DNA from: JAFAGX01 sp035623255
GTDB taxonomy: Bacteria > Acidobacteriota > Terriglobia > Terriglobales > Acidobacteriaceae
Length of the DNA stretch: 64,000 bases
Reading direction: 5' to 3'
Assembly (NCBI GenBank): GCA_035623255.1
Contig: DASPTU010000060.1
Span: 1-64,000, forward strand
Positions 58,693 to 64,000 of the stretch are shown here, in pieces. How positions within the stretch are numbered: the stretch's first letter is position 1; each line of letters starts with the position of its first letter. The notes beneath the pieces are model-generated. The model was not told the origin of the DNA. It did no database searches and saw nothing but the letters and a program-made list of their open reading frames with translations. Both the position numbers and the translations under genes were made by a program.

Positions 58693-60603
58693 ATGCCAAT
58701 GAGAAATCGTTTGCTCATTCTGATCGGTCTGACACCACTTCTGATCGCGGTCATCGCGAGTGATTCCGCTCTCCGGCTGAGATATCCCGAGGATGACATG
58801 GGGAAGGATTCCCTGCCTTCCCGTCAGAAAGCGCAGTTTGAAGCGGCAAAACAATACAAAGTCTTTTACCAGTTTCAGTTTGCCGACAAACTCAAAGAAA
58901 GCGGAATCACTTTCAAATATCATGCCGTTGACGACGTCACGAAGCACATGCGTATGGGGCACTACGATCACGGAAGCGCAGTTGCTGTTGCCGATGTGGA
59001 CGGCGATGGCCTCTACGACATTTACTTTGTTAACCAGGTGGGAGGTAACGAGCTCTGGAAGAATCTGGGCGGCGGGAAGTTTAAGAACATCACTCAGGAG
59101 GCAGGCGTGGGCTTACCCGGCCGAATCGGCGTCGGGGCCGCTTTCGCCGACGTGGATAACGACGGCAATCAGGACTTGTTCGTAACCACAGTTCGTGGCG
59201 GTAATGTGTTGTTTCACAATGATGGCCACGGACACTTCACCGACATCACCCAGGGGGCGGGTTTAGACCTGGTCGCACATTCTTCCGGTGCGTTCTTCTT
59301 TGATTATGACAACGACGGGCTACTTGACCTGCTGGTTTGTAATGTCGGCAAATATACCCACGATGAAAAGGGCCCGGATGGCGAATACGTCGCAATCCCC
59401 AATGCTTTTTCTGGACATCTTTATCCCGAGCGCTACGAATACCCAGTTCTTTACAAAAATCTCGGACATAATCGGTTTAGAGACGTGACCGCCGAAGTCG
59501 GCTTGCATCCGCACGGCTGGTGCGGCGATGCCACTTTTGCTGATCTCAACGGCGATGGCCTGCCTGACGTCTATTTCCTCAACATGCAGGGGCACAATCA
59601 CTACTACGAGAACGAAGACGGGAAGAAGTTTGTCGAAAAGACCGACCAATATTTCCCCAAGACTCCCTGGGGTGCCATGGGAATCAAGTTTTTTGATTAC
59701 GATAACGACGGGCGTATGGACCTGTTCATCGCGGATATGCACTCCGATATGAGTCAGGAACCCGGGCCGGAAAATGAAAAGCTGAAATCCACCATAACTT
59801 GGGATGACTCCTATATTCAGGGAACGAAATCGGATTACATCTGGGGCAACTCCCTCTATCACAATCTCGGCAACGGTAAGTTCGAAGAGGTGTCTGACCG
59901 CATGGGTGTAGAAACCTACTGGCCTTGGGGTCCGAGCGTCGGAGACGTGAACGCCGACGGATGGGACGACATTTTTATCGCTTCCGGCATGAGCTATCCC
60001 TATCGTTACGGGATAAACTCGCTCCTGCTGAACGAGCGCGGCGAAAGGTTCGTAGATTCGGAGTTTGTCCTTGGCATTGAGCCGCGGAAGAATCTCTACA
60101 CCCCCTGGTTCGAAATCGATTGCTCTGATCCCCGGGAACGCGAGCAGCAACAAGAACTGAATAGCAAAGTCTGTGTCAGCCAGCGCGGGAAATCGATAAT
60201 CATGGCGCCGCGCTCCAGCCGCTCATCAGTGATTTTTGATTTAGATAACGACGGCGACCTTGACATCGTGACCAACGATTTCAACTCTGAGCCGCAGCTT
60301 CTGGTCAGCAATCTCGCGCACAAAAAGCAGATTCACTGGATCAAGATTAATCTCCAGGGCACGACGTCTAATCGCAATGGGCTGGGCGCGACGGTTCGCG
60401 TACAGGCAGGCGGGAAGACGTACACAAAATACAACGACGGCAAATCCGGATACCTGGCGCAGAGTTCCTTGCCGCTTTATTTCGGCCTGGGAGAAGCTGG
60501 CAAAATTGATCGCGTAGAAGTGGACTGGCCCTCCGGCCGCAGACAAACGCTCACCACTGGCCCGGGTGAAAATCAAACGCTTCAGATCACAGAGCCGAAG
60601 TAG
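58693..60603 (+). CDS. CRTAC1-like FG-GAP protein with ASPIC/UnbV domain, second copy
   Basis: 636 aa from the ATG at 58693; a longer frame from 58555 overlaps the HAD gene and is rejected. The N-terminus is a signal anchor (RLLILIGLTPLLIAVIA) without a lipobox. Seven Asp-rich repeats follow (DVDGDGLYDIY, DVDNDGNQDLF, DYDNDGLLDLL, DLNGDGLPDVY, DYDNDGRMDLF, DVNADGWDDIF, DLDNDGDLDIV), then an ASPIC/UnbV C-terminus with NRNGLGATVRVQ and VDWPSGRRQT. It is related to but clearly distinct from the protein at 54656, with an insertion between the fifth and sixth repeats. It is co-transcribed with the HAD phosphatase. Its exact role is unknown. Confidence 0.87.
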   Translation: MPMRNRLLILIGLTPLLIAVIASDSALRLRYPEDDMGKDSLPSRQKAQFEAAKQYKVFYQFQFADKLKESGITFKYHAVDDVTKHMRMGHYDHGSAVAVADVDGDGLYDIYFVNQVGGNELWKNLGGGKFKNITQEAGVGLPGRIGVGAAFADVDNDGNQDLFVTTVRGGNVLFHNDGHGHFTDITQGAGLDLVAHSSGAFFFDYDNDGLLDLLVCNVGKYTHDEKGPDGEYVAIPNAFSGHLYPERYEYPVLYKNLGHNRFRDVTAEVGLHPHGWCGDATFADLNGDGLPDVYFLNMQGHNHYYENEDGKKFVEKTDQYFPKTPWGAMGIKFFDYDNDGRMDLFIADMHSDMSQEPGPENEKLKSTITWDDSYIQGTKSDYIWGNSLYHNLGNGKFEEVSDRMGVETYWPWGPSVGDVNADGWDDIFIASGMSYPYRYGINSLLLNERGERFVDSEFVLGIEPRKNLYTPWFEIDCSDPREREQQQELNSKVCVSQRGKSIIMAPRSSRSSVIFDLDNDGDLDIVTNDFNSEPQLLVSNLAHKKQIHWIKINLQGTTSNRNGLGATVRVQAGGKTYTKYNDGKSGYLAQSSLPLYFGLGEAGKIDRVEVDWPSGRRQTLTTGPGENQTLQITEPK

Positions 60604-60920
60604 TTGGACGCTTGACCGTCCTATAAGAGCCTTGATCGGCGATTTTGAGTCTTGTGGATTTATCGCCAACGGATTGGTCGGACTTCCCCAGGTTGTAACT
60701 TTCATTGACTTGCTCTGTTTATGGACGTAAGATTTCACCCTAGCCGCCAAACAATATCGTGCTGCCGCACGGTCGCAACACTCGGCGGCGCTTCCGAATT
60801 GACCTTCAGTTCGAGCGCAGACTCTCGGGAGCGCATCCACGGCCGACTCATCAAGCCACAGGGCAAGCGGCAAGCCTGCTTTGATTGCCAGCTTCAGTAT
60901 TCGAGACCCGGAGGCACCGA
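60604..60920. other. Noncoding gap before VOC gene
   Basis: 317 bases. An open frame at 60721-60924 is present but lacks a ribosome-binding site and any recognisable motif. I see no repeat or hairpin of note. Confidence 0.5.
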
Positions 60921-61370
60921 ATGAATCTACCCGACGCGCCGATTGCACACGAGGGCTTCTTCGCCACGCACTTTTTCACTGTGAGGGACCAGGAAAAATC
61001 GAAGGACTTTTATGTCCGCATTCTGGGCGGGAAAGTTATCAAGGCGGAAAATCCCTGCTATATCAAGCTGGCCAATACCTGGATCATTCTCAATTGCGGC
61101 GGTGGCCCGACTCCCGACAAGCCAGCGGTCATTCTCGAAACGCCCTCGGATCTCAACCGAGTGAGTAGCTTCCTCAATTTGCGTGTCGCCGACATCTGGG
61201 CCTGCTACAAACAATGGGGCGACAAAGGCGCGATCTTCCTTACAGAGCCGCTGAAGAATCCCGACGGCTGGGAATGGCGCTGCTACATGCGTGATCCCGA
61301 CGGGTACCTCATCGAGGTCGGCCAATATACTCAAATGGCGCTCGATCGTTTTAAAAACCTCGTCAGCTAG
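60921..61370 (+). CDS. VOC-family (glyoxalase/bleomycin resistance-like) protein
   Basis: 149 aa from the ATG at 60921, preceded by GGAGG; an upstream ATG at 60885 has weaker support. The protein is one VOC unit made of two beta-alpha-beta-beta-beta modules: EGFFATHFFTVRDQEKSKDFYV, LANTWIILNCGGGP, then LRVADIWACYKQWGDKGAIFL and RCYMRDPDGYLIEVGQY with the terminal glutamate typical of metal-binding VOC enzymes. Members act as glyoxalases, dioxygenases or antibiotic-binding proteins; which applies cannot be said. No close functional neighbours are seen. Confidence 0.87.
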   Translation: MNLPDAPIAHEGFFATHFFTVRDQEKSKDFYVRILGGKVIKAENPCYIKLANTWIILNCGGGPTPDKPAVILETPSDLNRVSSFLNLRVADIWACYKQWGDKGAIFLTEPLKNPDGWEWRCYMRDPDGYLIEVGQYTQMALDRFKNLVS

Positions 61371-61623
61371 GTCAGACCGCCCCGACGGGTTCCTGAAAAC
61401 TAAGATGAAACCCGTGCCTTGGAAGCGGGCCTACGTGGTCTTTAAGAAAGGTGTGGATACTCAGTTTTTACCGGATCCCGCATGAGCTCGCCTCTGCGCG
61501 ACCGCAAAGCTGGGTTTTGTGACCGCTGAAAGAATGCTGAGTACCAGGGTAAGACTGGCCATAAGGCGTTTCTCAGTACCAATCACGACTGACCAATCGA
61601 GCGGTGTGAAGTTACGAACAACC

Positions 61624-62349
61624 CTACTTCTTGGTGTACAACATTCCCGGAACCTGATATGGAGGATCCGAGATCATCCTTATATATGCGATTAGCGCCT
61701 GAGTGTCAGACTTGGACAGGGTATAGCCGTAGGGCGGCATCAAAGGCGACTTGTTCAGTGCCGGACCGCCGTGGCTGATGATGGCTAGCAGGTCAGGATC
61801 TGACATTTTGTTCAATGTATCGCCTTCGGTGAATGGATGCGGTTTCACTTCGAGATTGTCATAATTCGAAACGCGTTCTGGTGTGGACTCTGGGTTGTGG
61901 CAGCGCGAGCAGTATTGTTCGTTAAGTTCTCGGCCCAGGACTTCCTGGTATCCGAGAGCCATCTCCTCGATTTTCAGCGTCGCTGTTTGTTGAGTTTTGG
62001 TGAGCGTGCTGGCAACGATCTGATAGCGTCCGGCCATTCCGCCCAGACTTACAGTCGCCGTGAATTGACCGCTGGAGTCTGTCGAACCTGCGGCGGGGTC
62101 GAACTCCACGCTACTGGGACCGTGAAACGACACTAACGCTCCGGTAACCGCATTGCCCTGATCATCGTTTACCTGCACTACAATCGGTTGTTCCAGCCTC
62201 GTGCCAACCGGCGCGGCCTGCTTTCCGCCGCTGACTTCGACGAGCACAGAGCCATAAGCCGTCGGTGGAGGAGCGGATGCGGCTTTGCGCGCACAGCCGC
62301 AAAGTACTGCAGACAGGCAAAGCAATCCGAGAATGTTGGCATGCCTCAT
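61624..62349 (-). CDS. Lipoprotein with Ig-like domain fused to cytochrome c
   Basis: 241 aa. The lipobox LSAVLCGC places the acylated Cys near residue 19, so it is an outer- or inner-membrane lipoprotein. Residues about 40-130 form an Ig-like beta domain (VVQVNDDQGNAVTGALVSF, STDSSGQFTATVSLGGMAGRYQ), of the kind found in invasin or bacterial Ig-like proteins. From about 135 a class I cytochrome c domain follows with one heme-binding CSRCH and probable distal Met in NKSPLMPPYGYTL. The 4-base overlap with the upstream multiheme gene indicates one operon. It probably carries electrons to or from the larger cytochrome. Confidence 0.87.
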   Translation of the reverse strand: MRHANILGLLCLSAVLCGCARKAASAPPPTAYGSVLVEVSGGKQAAPVGTRLEQPIVVQVNDDQGNAVTGALVSFHGPSSVEFDPAAGSTDSSGQFTATVSLGGMAGRYQIVASTLTKTQQTATLKIEEMALGYQEVLGRELNEQYCSRCHNPESTPERVSNYDNLEVKPHPFTEGDTLNKMSDPDLLAIISHGGPALNKSPLMPPYGYTLSKSDTQALIAYIRMISDPPYQVPGMLYTKK

Positions 62350-64000
62350 CTCTTTGCTTCCTGTTTGGCCGATTCCTTTTGCGACGCAAGAAATACTGTC
62401 AGCGCGCGAGCATCTTCATCGGGCATGTTGCGATTGGGTTCGATCGTTTCCGGCCGCAACGCCTGAGGATTCTTGAGCCAGTAGTAGATCCACGCGGCGT
62501 TCAAACGCGAACCAACCGCTGTCAGAGTCGGTCCGATGTAACCCTTGTCGGCTTTCACATCAACAATGTGGCATCCCTGGCAAGCATACTTCGAATAGAA
62601 GAGCTGTTTGCCATGTTCGATGTCGCTGGCCGAGTATCCGGAATTCGGCAGCGAATCGCGATCGAATGCCGGATTCTGATAGACGGTCATGATGTAATCG
62701 GCTAGGGTCGTGACCTCTTCGGCCTTCAGGTTGAATTTCGGCATGCGGCGGATCAAGGCTGGCCGCAGCGTGTTGGGATTACGCAGGAAATCGTCCAGCC
62801 ATTTGCGCTGCACCGCACTTCCCTCCCAAGTCAAATCGGGCGCTAGGCTACTGCCCCGTCCATTGATGCGGTGGCAACTGAAGCATGCCAAGTCATTCAT
62901 AAGCTGGCCAGCTTTGCCCGCTGGCCGGTAGGTTGAGTCTGCGACATTGGGAACGGTCATCGTTCCCGGCAGCGTTTGGGAGCGATCATTCAAAGCAAGC
63001 AGAGCGGTTGTCAATGCGTCGATCTGCACAGGGGTGAATGTGTACTGCGGCATCTTGAGGCCCGGAGCAAACGACCGCGGCTGGCGCAATTTTCCAGCGA
63101 TGTAATCCGGCAGCGCATGCCTCATGCCGGCGACAAAGATGAGTTGTGAAATTGGTTTGCTGCCGATACGAGTTAACTCGGGGGCAAAATTCTCCGGCTT
63201 CTTGATGCCGGAGATTTCGTGGCACGAGGCGCAGCCGTATTCAGTGACGAGCAACTTGCCATGGGCGATCTGCTCCGGGGTTGCGGGATCGAGATGAACA
63301 TTGGCCAGAAAATCAGAGTCGTTCTTCGCCTGCAGGAAGCCCGCCAGAATAGCGACTTGCTCCTCGGTGAAACGGTAATGCGGCATCGCAGTCCCGGGAT
63401 CGTAGACGCGGGGATTGTTGACCCAAGCGGCAAGCCATTCTGGCTTGGCCTTGTTGCCAATTCTGGTAAGTTCGGGCCCGATGTTGCCGCCAACCAGATT
63501 TCCGGCAGCATTCTGCACCGCGTGGCAGGTGGCGCAGAATGATTCACCATACAGACTCGGACCGGCGCTCGGGTCGGCAGCAGCTTTTTGCTTCAGAGCA
63601 AGCGTATCTCCCGGGCTGGCAACACTGTTGAAGATCAGAAACCCCGAAATGTCGCGGGCGTCGTTATCACTCAACTTGAAGTTCGGCATTCGGGCTGATA
63701 CCGCATAGGCCGTCGGATCTTTAAGCCAGGTGAAAATCCACTCACGGGTGGTTTTGTCGGCGATATGAAGAAGTGAGGGCGGATCGTCGGTCGCTTGCAA
63801 CGTGCCACCTTCGGGCAACTTGATGGTGTGGCAGTGCACGCATCCCGAAGACGCCAGTAATTTCCTGCCTTCGTTCAACTGAGGCGTTCCCGTGAGCGGT
63901 GCCCGATGGCATTGACCGCAGGAAGATTCAATGTAGCGGGCGGGAAGCAACGGTTGCTCCCAGGCTAGCGTGCTGCTGTGGGCCTCTTCGACGGTGGTCG
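62346..64000 (-). CDS. Multiheme c-type cytochrome, 5' part outside the window
   Basis: The reading frame is open through the right edge; what is visible is about 550 residues. It contains six CxxCH heme-binding motifs in separate cytochrome c modules: CGQCH, CVHCH, CATCH, CASCH, CFSCH and CQGCH, each followed some 60-70 residues later by a possible Met ligand in MP-type loops (ARMPNFKL, TAMPHYRF, LKMPQYTF, RRMPKFNL, RNMPDEDA). This tandem cytochrome pattern fits an electron-transfer chain component in the periplasm, perhaps linked to a cytochrome bc complex outside the window. The lipoprotein cytochrome downstream overlaps it by 4 bases. Confidence 0.88.
   Translation of the reverse strand, partial: TTVEEAHSSTLAWEQPLLPARYIESSCGQCHRAPLTGTPQLNEGRKLLASSGCVHCHTIKLPEGGTLQATDDPPSLLHIADKTTREWIFTWLKDPTAYAVSARMPNFKLSDNDARDISGFLIFNSVASPGDTLALKQKAAADPSAGPSLYGESFCATCHAVQNAAGNLVGGNIGPELTRIGNKAKPEWLAAWVNNPRVYDPGTAMPHYRFTEEQVAILAGFLQAKNDSDFLANVHLDPATPEQIAHGKLLVTEYGCASCHEISGIKKPENFAPELTRIGSKPISQLIFVAGMRHALPDYIAGKLRQPRSFAPGLKMPQYTFTPVQIDALTTALLALNDRSQTLPGTMTVPNVADSTYRPAGKAGQLMNDLACFSCHRINGRGSSLAPDLTWEGSAVQRKWLDDFLRNPNTLRPALIRRMPKFNLKAEEVTTLADYIMTVYQNPAFDRDSLPNSGYSASDIEHGKQLFYSKYACQGCHIVDVKADKGYIGPTLTAVGSRLNAAWIYYWLKNPQALRPETIEPNRNMPDEDARALTVFLASQKESAKQEAKR

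Noticed and set aside
58702..58715. AGAAATCGTTTGCT, resembling the LacI-type operator
   Set aside because: It falls within the first codons of the CRTAC1 gene and encodes its signal anchor, so it may be chance; kept out of the operator list though not excluded.
59320..60153. 277-aa minus-strand open frame
   Set aside because: Antisense to the second CRTAC1 gene; the Asp-rich repeats explain the coding signal on the plus strand.
60721..60924. 67-aa open frame upstream of VOC gene
   Set aside because: No ribosome-binding site, Cys/Ser-rich random-looking sequence and overlap with the VOC start.

Overview
The window looks like a chromosomal segment of a motile acidobacterium, probably from the Terriglobia/Koribacter side of Acidobacteriota. 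That placement is inference. It rests on three very large Oar-type TonB-dependent receptors (about 1130-1185 aa) with an N-terminal carboxypeptidase-regulatory-like domain, CRTAC1/FG-GAP proteins next to TPR proteins, moderately high GC, and a mix of flagellar and plant-polysaccharide genes. No rRNA, tRNA, CRISPR array, insertion sequence or prophage is visible.

Region 1 (1-24064) is a flagellar and chemosensory block. On the plus strand it runs flgF (3' end)-flgG-flgA-flgH-flgI-flgJ and then flgM-flgN-flgK-flgL, the second group behind a clear sigma-28 promoter. After an outer-membrane barrel gene, the minus strand carries flagellin-fliD-fliS and, further upstream, three carbohydrate or methyl transferase genes likely to modify flagellin. 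The plus strand then has flbD-motA-motB and a second stator pair, motA2-motB2, with its own sigma-28 promoter. A regulatory block follows: an OmpR-type response regulator, a 92-aa orphan histidine-kinase-like DHp protein, a sigma-54 activator with a degenerate receiver and no HTH, a small Cys-rich protein, and a complete NtrC-type regulator.

Region 2 (24126-30348, minus strand) holds a TonB receptor whose upstream region carries a Fur-like palindrome and a perfect CRP-like site, then the Leloir genes galK-galT.

Region 3 (30437-60603) is a plant-arabinoglycan utilisation locus. A LacI regulator is followed by an operon for L-arabinose catabolism: araD, Na+/sugar symporter, 2-TM peptide, FucI-type isomerase, araB and a secreted aldose epimerase. 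Around it lie Tat-exported arabinofuranosidases (GH51 and two GH127-type), two TonB receptors, two paralogous TPR proteins, two CRTAC1 proteins, an aldo-keto reductase and a HAD phosphatase. At least seven copies of a 14-bp palindrome close to AGTAAACGTTTGCT sit in the upstream regions of these units, several just downstream of TTGACA-N17 promoters. They suggest one LacI-controlled regulon covering uptake, depolymerisation and catabolism.

Region 4 (60921-64000) contains a VOC-family protein and, on the minus strand, two c-type cytochrome genes. One encodes at least six CxxCH motifs and runs off the window; the other is a lipoprotein fusing an Ig-like domain to a cytochrome c domain.
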